A DNA stretch of 18,728 nucleotides from an uncultured Chlorobiota bacterium (GTDB taxonomy: Bacteria > Bacteroidota > Ignavibacteria > UBA10030 > UBA6906), in NCBI GenBank assembly GCA_900696645.1, contig CAADGV010000015.1, positions 1 to 18,728 on the forward strand, read 5' to 3'. Of the stretch, positions 1 to 6,867 are shown piece after piece. The position numbers and the translations under genes are program-made. The notes beneath the pieces were generated by a model. The model had not been told where the DNA came from and did not search any database. It worked only from the letters and a program-made list of their open reading frames with translations. The stretch's first letter is position 1, and the number at the start of each line of letters is the position of its first letter.

Positions 1-132
1 ACTCTGTTGATCAACGGAGAGGATGTCGAGAACATGCCGGCACCCGAACGACCGTCCGTTGCCTGCCGCTACTATTTGAACGGAATTCCATCACCGGAAG
101 CAATCCGCTCCAGAATTGAGCAACACCTTTAA
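1..132 (+). CDS. 3' end of a probable thioredoxin-fold protein (partial)
   Basis: The first frame is open from the window edge to a TAA at 130-132 and gives 43 residues, so only the C-terminus is visible. The pattern is an LLINGEDVE strand, then a VACRYY segment with one cysteine, then a short helix IPSPEAIRSRIEQHL. From memory this resembles the C-terminal part of thioredoxin-fold proteins related to alkylmercury lyase and glutaredoxin-like families, where a '(S/A)CR(V/L)Y...G.P' segment precedes the last helix; that assignment is inference. A redox role would fit the exported thioredoxin and CcdA-like genes that follow. The next gene starts 19 nt downstream, so this is probably the first visible gene of the same operon. 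Confidence 0.55.
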   Translation, partial: TLLINGEDVENMPAPERPSVACRYYLNGIPSPEAIRSRIEQHL

Positions 133-151
133 TGGATCAAGGAATAACCCA

Positions 152-565
152 ATGAAAAAATATTCTCTCATTCTTGTTGCCCTGATTGCGGTCGGCATGT
201 TCGCAGCAGGTACAGAACAATCGAGAAAAGGCGAATCAGCATCGACCGCCAACGCAAGCAGCAACAAGCCACTGGTGACGTTTGTGGAGTTGGGCTCAGT
301 CAAGTGTATTCCCTGTCGCCAGATGCAACCGGTGATGAAAGCGATTGAAGAAAAGTACGGCGAACAGATAAGCGTCGTGTTCTATGACGTCTGGAAGGAT
401 GACCAGGTACAGTATGCGGACAAGTACCGCATCCGTGTCATTCCCACACAAGTCTTTCTCGACAAAGATGGCAAGGAATTCTTCAGGCACGAGGGGTTCT
501 ACCCTGAAGCAGAAATCGACAAGATTCTTCAGAAACGTGGTCTGAAGATCCTCAAGGGGAAGTGA
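152..565 (+). CDS. Exported thioredoxin-like protein (CIPC active site)
   Basis: A protein of 137 residues. The N-terminus (MKKYSLILVALIAVGMFAAG) is a signal peptide or membrane anchor, followed by a Ser/Ala/Asn-rich linker and a thioredoxin domain. The active site reads VKCIPCRQMQPV, so the classical CGPC is CIPC here. The cis-proline loop is VIPTQVF and the last strand and helix are DGKEFFRHEGFYPEAEIDKIL. The ATG at 152 is preferred over one at 116 because 116 lies inside the preceding frame, whereas 152 has AAGGA eight bases upstream and begins directly with the signal peptide. The next gene, a CcdA-like membrane protein, starts 1 nt after the stop. The pair probably moves reducing equivalents from the cytoplasm to the periplasm, where they could keep the cysteines of c-type cytochromes reduced. 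Confidence 0.9.
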   Translation: MKKYSLILVALIAVGMFAAGTEQSRKGESASTANASSNKPLVTFVELGSVKCIPCRQMQPVMKAIEEKYGEQISVVFYDVWKDDQVQYADKYRIRVIPTQVFLDKDGKEFFRHEGFYPEAEIDKILQKRGLKILKGK

Positions 566-566
566 C

Positions 567-1268
567 ATGCTTGACGAACTGTTTATCTGGCTCAGCACGG
601 CAATCGGCGGAACTTTCGGCGTTGCTCTGTTTGCGGCATTAGGCTGGGGCGTCATCAGCATTATTCTCAGTCCATGCCATCTCTCCAGCATTCCTCTTGT
701 GGTCGGATATATCAGCAGTCAGGGAAAGGATGGAATCCGGCGCTCGTATTCCATCGCTTTAGTGTTCGGAATCGGGATCCTGATCACCATTGGGTTGATT
801 GGGGCGATCACAGCGTCCGCGGGAAGGATGATGGGCGATGTCGGCGTATGGGGAAACGTCATTGTGGCCGGAGTGTTTTTTGTTGTCGGTCTCTACCTCA
901 TGGATGTAATCAATCTGTCGTGGAACGGTTTCATGCCGCAAACCTCGTTTGCCCGCGGTTGGAAAGGCGCGTTGTTGTTGGGACTCATTTTCGGCATCGG
1001 TCTCGGTCCGTGCACATTTGCTTACATGGCACCGGTTCTTGGTGTAGCATTCAGCGTGGCAACGACGAATATGCTTCAGGCCCTCTCCCTCATCGCTGCA
1101 TTCGGGATCGGTCACTGTGCCGTGATTGTCGTAGCGGGAGGTACAGCCGGTACAGTACAGAAGTACCTCAATTGGACGGAACAATCGAAGGGCGCAATAT
1201 GGCTGAAGCGTGGCGCCGGTGTGTTGGTGATGTTGGGGGGAGTGTACTACATCTATACCGCATTCTAA
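567..1268 (+). CDS. CcdA-like membrane thiol electron carrier
   Basis: A 233-residue hydrophobic protein with about six membrane segments (roughly residues 17-34, 38-50, 62-84, 95-115, 134-160 and 168-192, with a further C-terminal hydrophobic stretch at 215-231). Two prolyl-cysteine motifs, SPC at about residue 37 and GPC at about 149, lie in equivalent places of the two halves. This is the hallmark of the CcdA/DsbD family, where the paired cysteines carry electrons across the membrane. A third cysteine is in GHC at about 184. It begins 1 nt after the thioredoxin stop with GGGGAAG just upstream, so the two genes are translationally linked. By family knowledge it would take electrons from cytoplasmic thioredoxin and pass them to the exported thioredoxin. 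It is slightly longer than minimal CcdA. Confidence 0.85.
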   Translation: MLDELFIWLSTAIGGTFGVALFAALGWGVISIILSPCHLSSIPLVVGYISSQGKDGIRRSYSIALVFGIGILITIGLIGAITASAGRMMGDVGVWGNVIVAGVFFVVGLYLMDVINLSWNGFMPQTSFARGWKGALLLGLIFGIGLGPCTFAYMAPVLGVAFSVATTNMLQALSLIAAFGIGHCAVIVVAGGTAGTVQKYLNWTEQSKGAIWLKRGAGVLVMLGGVYYIYTAF

Positions 1269-1358
1269 GGGTTCTCAACAGTCCCGACTTTCTGTAGCTA
1301 TATTCAACACAGCAATAACGTTCTTCAACACTTCATAGCACCCTCCCTCCCAATATAC

Positions 1359-1401
1359 TTGCCATTCGGCAACTATTGCCTTGGAACAATATTTGCCATT
1401 C
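1359..1401 (+). promoter_or_regulatory. Candidate operator: repeated TTGCC sites before the MarR gene
   Basis: TTGCCATTC occurs twice, at 1359-1367 and 1393-1401, 34 nt apart. The first copy continues into GGCAA (1368-1372) to form TTGCC-N4-GGCAA, and GGCAA then pairs again with TTGCC at 1376-1380 across a 3-nt gap. Interleaved inverted repeats just ahead of a MarR-type gene are what an autoregulatory operator usually looks like. That this regulator binds here is inference. Confidence 0.45.
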
Positions 1402-1425
1402 CTGAAGTGTCTCCCTCAAACGATT

Positions 1426-1857
1426 ATGGATGCTCTCCGGGCCGAAGGCCTTTTGCAACTTACATTGGTAACTCAGAAGATCGCCCGCTGTCTGGCAGAC
1501 GATGCCGGACTCAGCGTAAGCGAACTCAACTGTATGCTGCAACTGTATCTTGAAAAGCCGTGCTGTGTTCGCAAACTTACCGAAATGCTCGGTATCGGAA
1601 CAACTTCCACGTCGAAACTTCTTCGTTCATTGGACGGACGGGGATGGTTGACACGCGAGTTGGACCCTGCCGATCGGCGTATGGAGCGGGTTGCACTGAC
1701 GGATAAGGGAGCAGAAGTGGCAAAGCAGATACTCCTCGCAGCGGATAATATCGCAATCCAGATCCTCGATAAACTTCCGGATGAACGTCGCCTGCCATTC
1801 ACAGAGTGTATCACCACCGTAACCCAACACATTAAGACAATATCCAACCACAAATAG
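1426..1857 (+). CDS. MarR-family transcriptional regulator
   Basis: A protein of 143 residues if the ATG at 1426 is the start. A TTG start at 1381 in the same frame would add 15 residues, but it would place one of the repeated TTGCCATTC sites inside the gene; neither start has a strong ribosome site. The fold shows helix 1 (LLQLTLVTQKIARCLADD), then LSVSELNCMLQLYLEKPC, the helix-turn-helix CVRKLTEMLGIGTTSTSKLL, and the wing LDPADRRMERVALTDKG, which is the typical MarR wing signature (D-x-R-R). Cysteines occur in ARCLAD, ELNCML, an adjacent pair at KPCCVRK just before the recognition helices, and TECITT near the end. A thiol-based sensor would suit the neighbours, but this is inference. The split-Soret cytochrome starts 12 nt after the stop, so both are probably one transcript. 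Confidence 0.85.
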   Translation: MDALRAEGLLQLTLVTQKIARCLADDAGLSVSELNCMLQLYLEKPCCVRKLTEMLGIGTTSTSKLLRSLDGRGWLTRELDPADRRMERVALTDKGAEVAKQILLAADNIAIQILDKLPDERRLPFTECITTVTQHIKTISNHK

Positions 1858-1869
1858 AAAGGTTCTCCC

Positions 1870-2988
1870 ATGGATCAATCCATTACCAGAAAAGAATTCC
1901 TGAGGAACGGCACCAAGGTTGCCGCGGGTGCGGCACTCGGTGTGGGGACTCTCCACATGCTCACCGGTTCCCCGGCTCATGCGGACAAGATGGTCACCCC
2001 GTGGCCGTGGCCATATCAAGCGCTTGATGTCGAAGCTGCTCGTATTGCCGGGCATGATGCATATTGGGAAGGAAAGGGATGCTCCTACGGGGCGTTTCAT
2101 GCTATTGCATCACAGTTGCGCACTGTTCTACCCGATCCCTGGAACCAACTGCCGTCAGAGATCATGATCTACGGACACGGCGGCGGTGCCGGCTGGGGGG
2201 CAACGTGCGGCGCATTGAACGGCCCAGCTGCATTGATTTCCCTCGTACTTCTCAAAGCGCGATCCGACGTTCTTATCAGCGACATGTACGGCTGGTACAC
2301 GCAGACATTGTTCCCGACGGACATCAGTAACCAGTATGCTGTGAACCATGTGTTTCACGATAATCGTTGCGATATTATTCTGCCTCAGAACGCCGCCGGC
2401 TCACCTCTTTGTCATCCGTCGGTAACGGAGTGGTGCAAGGTTGCAAACTACACCTCTGACGCGCTCCAGCGCAAGGAACGGTGTGCACGCATCACCGGCG
2501 ATGTTGCCGCCTTTGCAGCGCAGATCCTGAATGAAGAACGTGGCGGAACATTTGTCCCTCGCTACGTGGCTCCATCTATCATTGGCGTGTGCATGAGCTG
2601 TCATGGCGCGGGCCTGACGAACAGGGTCGCTGCCAAGATGGAGTGCACGCAATGCCACGGCACGAACCCGCATCAGACTGCCGTGCAGCACGTCGGCGAT
2701 CCTGCACCTACGTATAAGCTCGGACAGAACTATCCGAACCCGTTCAACCCGGCGACCAATATCGAATTCTCGATTCCGGAGGCCGGAGCGGTGACGCTTG
2801 CGGTGTACGACGTTCACGGACGTCTTGTGAAGAACATTATTGCCAACGAGACTTATTCCAGCGGTACATTCAAGGCTCAATGGGATGGAACGAATGATGC
2901 AGGCATGCGTGCAGCAAGCGGAATCTATTTTGCACGGCTGACCGCAGGAACCTTCAGTGCCGTACAGAAGATGAATCTGGTCAAGTAA
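1870..2988 (+). CDS. Split-Soret-type (C_GCAxxG_C_C family) cytochrome c with type IX sorting domain
   Basis: A 372-residue exported protein. The N-terminus ITRKEFLRNG followed by a hydrophobic stretch (about residues 17-33) and an Ala-rich site resembles a Tat signal with RK in place of RR. Residues about 60-230 carry the cysteine pattern of the split-Soret / C_GCAxxG_C_C family (EGKGCSYGAFHA, WGATCGALNG). Two haem c sites follow: CMSCH at 241-245 and CTQCH at 259-263. From about residue 280 there is a type IX secretion (Por) C-terminal domain: LGQNYPNPFNP, a FlgD-like VYDVHGRLVKN strand pair, GIYFARLTAG and a final KMNLVK. The start has AAAGG seven bases upstream. A hairpin terminator follows. 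Sequence alone suggests a dihaem cytochrome carried to the cell surface or outside; substrate and partner are unknown. The nearby hydrogenase is a possible electron donor. Confidence 0.85.
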   Translation: MDQSITRKEFLRNGTKVAAGAALGVGTLHMLTGSPAHADKMVTPWPWPYQALDVEAARIAGHDAYWEGKGCSYGAFHAIASQLRTVLPDPWNQLPSEIMIYGHGGGAGWGATCGALNGPAALISLVLLKARSDVLISDMYGWYTQTLFPTDISNQYAVNHVFHDNRCDIILPQNAAGSPLCHPSVTEWCKVANYTSDALQRKERCARITGDVAAFAAQILNEERGGTFVPRYVAPSIIGVCMSCHGAGLTNRVAAKMECTQCHGTNPHQTAVQHVGDPAPTYKLGQNYPNPFNPATNIEFSIPEAGAVTLAVYDVHGRLVKNIIANETYSSGTFKAQWDGTNDAGMRAASGIYFARLTAGTFSAVQKMNLVK

Positions 2989-3014
2989 GACCGGTTTTCT
3001 TATCATCTCGCAAT

Positions 3015-3053
3015 AAACCCACATGCTGCAGAGCAGCGTGTGGGTTTGTTTGT
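3015..3053 (+). terminator. Rho-independent terminator after the cytochrome gene
   Basis: A stem of 15 base pairs (one G-U) runs from AAACCCACATGCTGC (3015-3029) to its complement at 3033-3047 around a 3-nt AGA loop. The T-rich tract TTTGTTTG overlaps the end of the stem. It sits 26 nt after the cytochrome stop codon and should end the upstream transcript. Confidence 0.85.
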
Positions 3054-3253
3054 GATTAGAAAGATAACCGGTGTGTTGCTTGCACCGGCGAGCGTCAAGC
3101 GCAAGTTGAGCGCGAGCACGATACGCTGCAATGCGTACGCAGTGCCTGCATGAGTCAGGTATGTAGCAGCAATGAGCGAGCTATGTACCAGCAATGTGCC
3201 CGAACGGGGCGGACAACGTAGAGCGCGTTTACGTTGGGCAACGTAGAGGAAGT

Positions 3254-3291
3254 GCCTGTTCGCCTCGCGGTATGAGGTGTCTTCGACAGGC
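3254..3291. repeat. Nested palindrome
   Basis: GCCTGT at 3254-3259 pairs with ACAGGC at 3286-3291. Inside it CCTC pairs with GAGG around GCGGTAT, giving a hairpin within a hairpin. It looks like a dispersed palindromic element; function unknown. Confidence 0.5.
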
Positions 3292-3310
3292 CTGCAGTGA
3301 GCTTGCTTGA

Positions 3311-3361
3311 GGAAAGACTTGGATTTCTTGTTGACCATTTCTTTAAGAAAGAAATGGTCGA
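3311..3361. repeat. Dispersed repeat, copy 1, with perfect 12-bp hairpin
   Basis: The segment 3311-3351 matches 3533-3573 at 37 of 41 positions. In this copy GACCATTTCTTT (3333-3344) is followed by AAG and its exact complement AAAGAAATGGTC (3348-3359), a 12-bp stem with a 3-nt loop. No T-run follows, so it is more likely a mobile or structural repeat than a terminator. Confidence 0.7.
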
Positions 3362-3373
3362 AAGAAATGATCT

Positions 3374-3494
3374 CATTGAAATCGTAACGCACGTCCCGGA
3401 AAAGCAATCGTGGGTTGGGACGATTTCAGTTTGAAAAGCAACTGAAATCGTAATCACGTCTGGATTGCCGTCCCGCACGCCGACGATTTCAATG
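3374..3494. repeat. Nested inverted repeats around GAAATCGT
   Basis: An outer pair, CATTGAAATCGT (3374-3385) and ACGATTTCAATG (3483-3494), is perfectly complementary over 12 bp. Inside lies a second perfect 12-bp pair, ACGATTTCAGTT (3420-3431) and AACTGAAATCGT (3440-3451), with an 8-nt loop. CGTCCC at 3392-3397 can also pair with GGGACG at 3417-3422. All four arms share the core GAAATCGT or its complement, so alternative folds are possible. It could be a structured RNA, a regulator-binding cluster or the remnant of a small palindromic element. Confidence 0.55.
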
Positions 3495-3532
3495 CATGAT
3501 AGTCAATTGCTCCGTGGCGGGTGTTATGCTAT

Positions 3533-3573
3533 GGAGGGACTTGGGTTTCTTGGTGACCATTTCTTTAAGAAAG
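3533..3573. repeat. Dispersed repeat, copy 2 (truncated hairpin)
   Basis: This matches 3311-3351 at 37 of 41 bases. The 3' arm of the hairpin is missing and replaced by unrelated palindromic DNA (CCCGC...GCGGG), so this copy appears interrupted by another repeat. Confidence 0.65.
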
Positions 3574-3745
3574 TCCCGCTAATGGGGATTCCGCAATTGC
3601 GGGATTCTGCCCGCCGCGCGAGGGTCCCTGCCCGAGGCAGGCGGACGTGACACCTGCCCTTCTCAGCATATACGGATACCGTTTTTGGTCGTGGCATGAA
3701 ATCTGAAATCAAAATCTGATATCATTTGAACGTTCGTCTCGGCTC

Positions 3746-3860
3746 GATGAGGAAGAACGCTCAAACTGTCCGGAATTCGGTTGGCTTATGTTCACCGATG
3801 AAGTGCATTGCGCAGACAATGTGTTGAGAAACGCAATTTTGTGTTGAGTTCTTCCTCATC
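3746..3860 (+). promoter_or_regulatory. Candidate control region upstream of the hydrogenase operon
   Basis: GATGAGGAAGAAC (3746-3758) is the exact reverse complement of GTTCTTCCTCATC (3848-3860), a 13-bp inverted repeat with 89 nt between the arms. Within the span, GTGTTGAG occurs twice exactly 20 nt apart (3821-3828 and 3841-3848), about two helical turns. The block ends 55 nt before the small-subunit start. Such spaced repeats are typical of activator or repressor sites, but no known consensus is recognised and no convincing -24/-12 or -35/-10 pair was found. Confidence 0.35.
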
Positions 3861-3915
3861 ATCCTTCGATATGTGTCGCATCACAACAAGTTCTCTCTCA
3901 TGAAAGGTCAAGTGT

Positions 3916-4869
3916 ATGGCGCATCAGCACGGAATAACACGGAGGGATTTCATCCGTTGGGCTGTTGCAGCGCCGATTGCGGCGAGTACACTGGAGAGTT
4001 TTCTCCCCAAACTTGCCGGCGCTTTGCAAGATGCCATCAAGGAGTATCCCATCATCTGGCTGCAGGCATCCACATGCAGTGGATGTTCCGTATCGGTTAT
4101 CAACACTATTCACCCAAGCATCAAGAACGTCATTCTCGAACAGGTTCTTCCGGGTCACCAGTTAAAACTGATGTATCATGGCACGCTGATGGCCGCAGCC
4201 GGAGAGCTGTCGCTGCAAGCGGCCCGCGAAGCAGCGGAGAAATACCGCGGAAAATACGTCTTGGTAGTCGAGGGCGCAATCCCGACGAAACAGAACGGGA
4301 TCTTTGGTTCGCTCGGAGAGAAAGAAGGCAAGGCCATCAGCATGCTCATGTGGCTGGATCAACTGGGTCGCGATGCAATGGCGACTCTGGCAGTGGGAAC
4401 GTGCGCGGCATACGGCGGATTGTCGGCGGCGAGTCCGAACCCGTCGGGGAGCAAAGGAGTGACCGACGTTTATAAGATGTTGAATATAGCAACGCCGGTC
4501 ATCAACATCCCCGGATGCCCGCCGCATCCCGACTGGTTCATCGGGACAGTGGCGAAGATACTCTTGTACGGTATGCCACAGCCAAAGGAACTCGACGATA
4601 ATGGACGGTTGAAGTTGTTCTATGGACGCTCGATTCATAGTCGATGCATCTATCGAGATTACCTTGATCTTGGCATCTTTGCATCGAACTTCGGGCAGGA
4701 AGGCTGTTTGATGGAACTCGGCTGCAAAGGCCCTTTCACGAATGCCGATTGTCCTGTCCGCTTATGGAACGGCAGTGTCAACTGGTGCATTAATGCAGGT
4801 GGTCCGTGTATCGGATGCACAGAGCCCGGTTTTCCGGATGCCCATTCCCCAATCTATCAGAGAAGGTGA
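3916..4869 (+). CDS. hyaA: [NiFe] hydrogenase small subunit, Tat-exported, no membrane anchor
   Basis: A 317-residue electron-transfer subunit of a group 1-type (periplasm-facing uptake) hydrogenase. The Tat signal is ITRRDFIRW at residues 7-15. Proximal cluster ligands are C54 and C57 (STCSGC), C163 (GTCAAYGG) and C201 (PGCPPHPDW). The distal cluster is H241, C244, C264 and C270, and the medial 3Fe-4S cluster uses C279, C298 and C301 within DCP...PCIGCTEPGFPD. The proximal site has the standard Gly rather than the extra cysteines of oxygen-tolerant enzymes. The protein ends nine residues after GFPD, so the C-terminal membrane helix of HyaA-like subunits is missing. AAAGG lies eight bases before the start. 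The large subunit begins 6 nt after the stop. The gene symbol denotes family membership only. Confidence 0.95.
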   Translation: MAHQHGITRRDFIRWAVAAPIAASTLESFLPKLAGALQDAIKEYPIIWLQASTCSGCSVSVINTIHPSIKNVILEQVLPGHQLKLMYHGTLMAAAGELSLQAAREAAEKYRGKYVLVVEGAIPTKQNGIFGSLGEKEGKAISMLMWLDQLGRDAMATLAVGTCAAYGGLSAASPNPSGSKGVTDVYKMLNIATPVINIPGCPPHPDWFIGTVAKILLYGMPQPKELDDNGRLKLFYGRSIHSRCIYRDYLDLGIFASNFGQEGCLMELGCKGPFTNADCPVRLWNGSVNWCINAGGPCIGCTEPGFPDAHSPIYQRR

Positions 4870-4875
4870 CACACC

Positions 4876-6366
4876 ATGGAAACGATCAGAGCACATGTGG
4901 TTATAGATCCGCTGACACGGATTGAAGGTCACCTCAAGATCGAGGCAACGGTCGAAAACAAGAAGGTCGTTGAAGCAAAATGTGCAGGGACACTGTACCG
5001 GGGATTCGAACAGATTCTTGCGGGTCGGAATCCCCTGGATGCGATTCAGATTACGCAGAGGTTCTGCGGTGTCTGTCCGACCCCGCATGCAATAGCATCT
5101 GCACAGGCGCTGGAGAATGCATTTGGCATCATGCCCCCTGACAATGGGCGGGTTATTCGTAATATCATGCAGGGTGCAAACTACATTCAGTCACATATCT
5201 TGCATTTCTATCACTTGGCATCTCTCGATTACTTCCGCGGTCCCGACGTGCCGCCGTTCATTCCACGGTATGAGTCCGATTACCGGGTCCCGCAAACGGT
5301 GCACGACCAGCTTGTGAGCCACTACGTACAGGCGTACCAGATTCGTCTCAAAGCGCATGAGCTTTCGGCTATATGGTCCGGGAAGATGCCTCACGTTGCT
5401 TCCATGGTTCCGGGCGGCGTCAGTATCATCCCCCGCCTCGACAATATCACCACATCCCTGTGGCGCCTGAAGGAACTGACGGACTTCATTGACAATGTCT
5501 ACATTCCCGATGTGATGACGCTGGGCGAGATTTATCGTGACTGTTTCCAGCTCGGCATCGGCAACAAGAATCTTCTTTCGTTTGGACTGTTTGATCTTGA
5601 TGCCGAACCCGACGTGATGAAGCGAAAGCGATTCTTCCCCATGGGGAGAATGACGAAGGGAAAAATCGAGCCGGTCGATGCACAAAGGATAACGGAAGAT
5701 GTGAAATCGTCGTGGTACGATTCGCCGAGCCGGGTACACCCGACGAGAGGTGAAACCATGCCCAACCCTGTAAAAAAAGGGGCGTACAGTTGGCTCAAGT
5801 CACCCCGATACGAAGGAGAAGTATACGAGGTCGGCCCGTTGGCACGGATCGCCATGGCATATGAGCGAAAGACAAATCCCAAGGTCGTACAACTTGTAGA
5901 CAGTAAGTTGCAACAGCTTCAGCTCGGCCCTGATGCCCTCTATTCCGTTATGGGAAGGCATCTTGCACGGGCACTGGAATGTAAAATAGTTGCCGATGAA
6001 ATCAGTTCGATGATTATGCAGGTCAAGTTGGATGAACCCGTATGCACCAATCACACAATTCCCGATAGTGCGCAAGGGATGGGACTTTGGTGTGCTGCGC
6101 GCGGGGCACTCGGTCATTGGATTGAGATCAAGAACGGAAAGATTGCACGCTACCAAGCCGTCGTTCCCACAACTTGGAATGCGTCACCGAAAGATGATAA
6201 AGGGAAACCGGGTCCGATTGAACAGGCAATGATCGGAACGACGGTTGAGGATACGGAGAACCCGTTTGCGTTGGCACGGATTGTTCGCTCGTTCGATCCG
6301 TGCATTGCTTGTGCAATTCATATACTTGAGCCCGGGAAATCCCTCAAGAAGTTCAGAGTGGTGTAG
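4876..6366 (+). CDS. hyaB: [NiFe] hydrogenase large (catalytic) subunit
   Basis: A 496-residue subunit that carries the NiFe(CN)2CO centre and interconverts H2 with protons and electrons. The conserved L0 motif DPLTRIEGH is at 11-19 and the N-terminal nickel motif RFCGVCPTPHA gives C64 and C67. The C-terminal motif DPCIACAIH gives C476, C479 and H482. Fourteen residues follow His482 and would be removed by the maturation endopeptidase encoded by the next gene. There is no signal peptide of its own, as usual, because the folded subunit is exported with the Tat-tagged small subunit. Length and motif order match group 1 enzymes and all nickel-ligand cysteines are present as ordinary Cys codons. 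Metal-centre assembly genes (hypA-F) are not in the window. Confidence 0.96.
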   Translation: METIRAHVVIDPLTRIEGHLKIEATVENKKVVEAKCAGTLYRGFEQILAGRNPLDAIQITQRFCGVCPTPHAIASAQALENAFGIMPPDNGRVIRNIMQGANYIQSHILHFYHLASLDYFRGPDVPPFIPRYESDYRVPQTVHDQLVSHYVQAYQIRLKAHELSAIWSGKMPHVASMVPGGVSIIPRLDNITTSLWRLKELTDFIDNVYIPDVMTLGEIYRDCFQLGIGNKNLLSFGLFDLDAEPDVMKRKRFFPMGRMTKGKIEPVDAQRITEDVKSSWYDSPSRVHPTRGETMPNPVKKGAYSWLKSPRYEGEVYEVGPLARIAMAYERKTNPKVVQLVDSKLQQLQLGPDALYSVMGRHLARALECKIVADEISSMIMQVKLDEPVCTNHTIPDSAQGMGLWCAARGALGHWIEIKNGKIARYQAVVPTTWNASPKDDKGKPGPIEQAMIGTTVEDTENPFALARIVRSFDPCIACAIHILEPGKSLKKFRVV

Positions 6367-6384
6367 GAAGCAGAGCCGGATCAG

Positions 6385-6867
6385 ATGAAGAAGGACGTTC
6401 TCATTCTCGGCGTTGGCAATCTTCTGCTGGGTGATGAAGGAGTTGGTGTGCATGTGGCTCAACAACTCCTTCAATTGCCTTTGCCCGGCAACGTGGAGGT
6501 GCTTGATGGTGGAACAGTAGGATATGAACTGCTTCCCTATTTGGAGGGAAAAGCGCAAGTAATTCTCGTGGACGCTGTCCATGCCGATTGTGAACCGGGT
6601 ACGTTGCTCCGTTTCAACGAGGCGGATGCGGAGTTGCAGTGGCCGCCATCATACTCTTCCCACCAAAGTGGACTTCGTGAACTGCTCGATGGGGCGAAGA
6701 TGCTTGTCCCGCCTCCCGAAATCGTTGTATATGGGATTGTTCCGCGTGACATGTACCGCCTGACAATTGGACTCAGCCGCGAGGTGCATCGTCGGATACC
6801 CGCCATTCTTTCAGTGATCATGGATGAAATCCAGAGTCTGAGCCGAAAGACCGGTGCTGTTCCGTGA
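6385..6867 (+). CDS. hyaD: Hydrogenase maturation endopeptidase (HyaD/HybD family)
   Basis: A 160-residue cytoplasmic protease that clips the C-terminal peptide off the large subunit once nickel is inserted. The N-terminal ILGVGNLLLGDEGVGVH is the family signature. The three expected nickel-sensing residues are present: E18 in GDEGVG, D63 in LVDAVH and H93 in SSHQSG. The length is normal for the family. It starts 18 nt after the large-subunit stop, with only a weak purine-rich stretch upstream, and probably shares the hydrogenase transcript. Which of the hyaD, hybD or hupD names applies cannot be decided from sequence. No obvious terminator follows. A loose GTGAAAACAAA / TTTGTTTTTCAC pairing about 20-90 nt downstream is the nearest candidate. 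Confidence 0.93.
   Translation: MKKDVLILGVGNLLLGDEGVGVHVAQQLLQLPLPGNVEVLDGGTVGYELLPYLEGKAQVILVDAVHADCEPGTLLRFNEADAELQWPPSYSSHQSGLRELLDGAKMLVPPPEIVVYGIVPRDMYRLTIGLSREVHRRIPAILSVIMDEIQSLSRKTGAVP

Larger units (their letters stand above)
3054..3745. other. Non-coding, repeat-rich intergenic region
   Basis: No convincing gene is seen in these roughly 690 bases; short open frames on both strands have no recognisable protein features. The region is a patchwork of short repeats. TATGTAGCAGCAATG and TATGTACCAGCAATG lie 22 nt apart (3160-3174, 3182-3196), and CAACGTAGAG occurs at 3214 and 3239. Several palindromes are listed separately. CCGCAATTGCGG is self-complementary at 3591-3602, and CCTGCC-CGA-GGCAGG forms a small hairpin at 3627-3641. 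The impression is of accumulated repeat elements rather than a decayed gene. Confidence 0.7.

Noticed and set aside
116-151. Upstream start for the thioredoxin gene at 116
   Set aside because: It would overlap the preceding gene and put 12 polar residues before an otherwise standard signal peptide; 152 has a good ribosome site.
674-1297. Long alternative frame inside the CcdA-like gene
   Set aside because: Its translation is rich in Arg, His and Cys without a fold pattern, as expected for a shadow of a hydrophobic protein gene.
3333-3359. Perfect hairpin as a second terminator
   Set aside because: No T-tract follows and a partial copy of the same sequence occurs at 3533-3573, so it is better described as a repeat element.
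3155-3478. Small genes on the minus strand in the intergenic region
   Set aside because: Frames coincide with palindromic repeats, start without ribosome sites and show no domain or conserved pattern.
3660-3915. Sigma-54 promoter before the hydrogenase
   Set aside because: GTGGCATG near 3690 and TTGGCTTA near 3780 resemble a -24 element, but neither has a TTGC-like -12 element at the right spacing.
3916-4869. Oxygen-tolerant hydrogenase
   Set aside because: The proximal cluster motif is STCSGC with glycine, without the supernumerary cysteines that define the oxygen-tolerant type.
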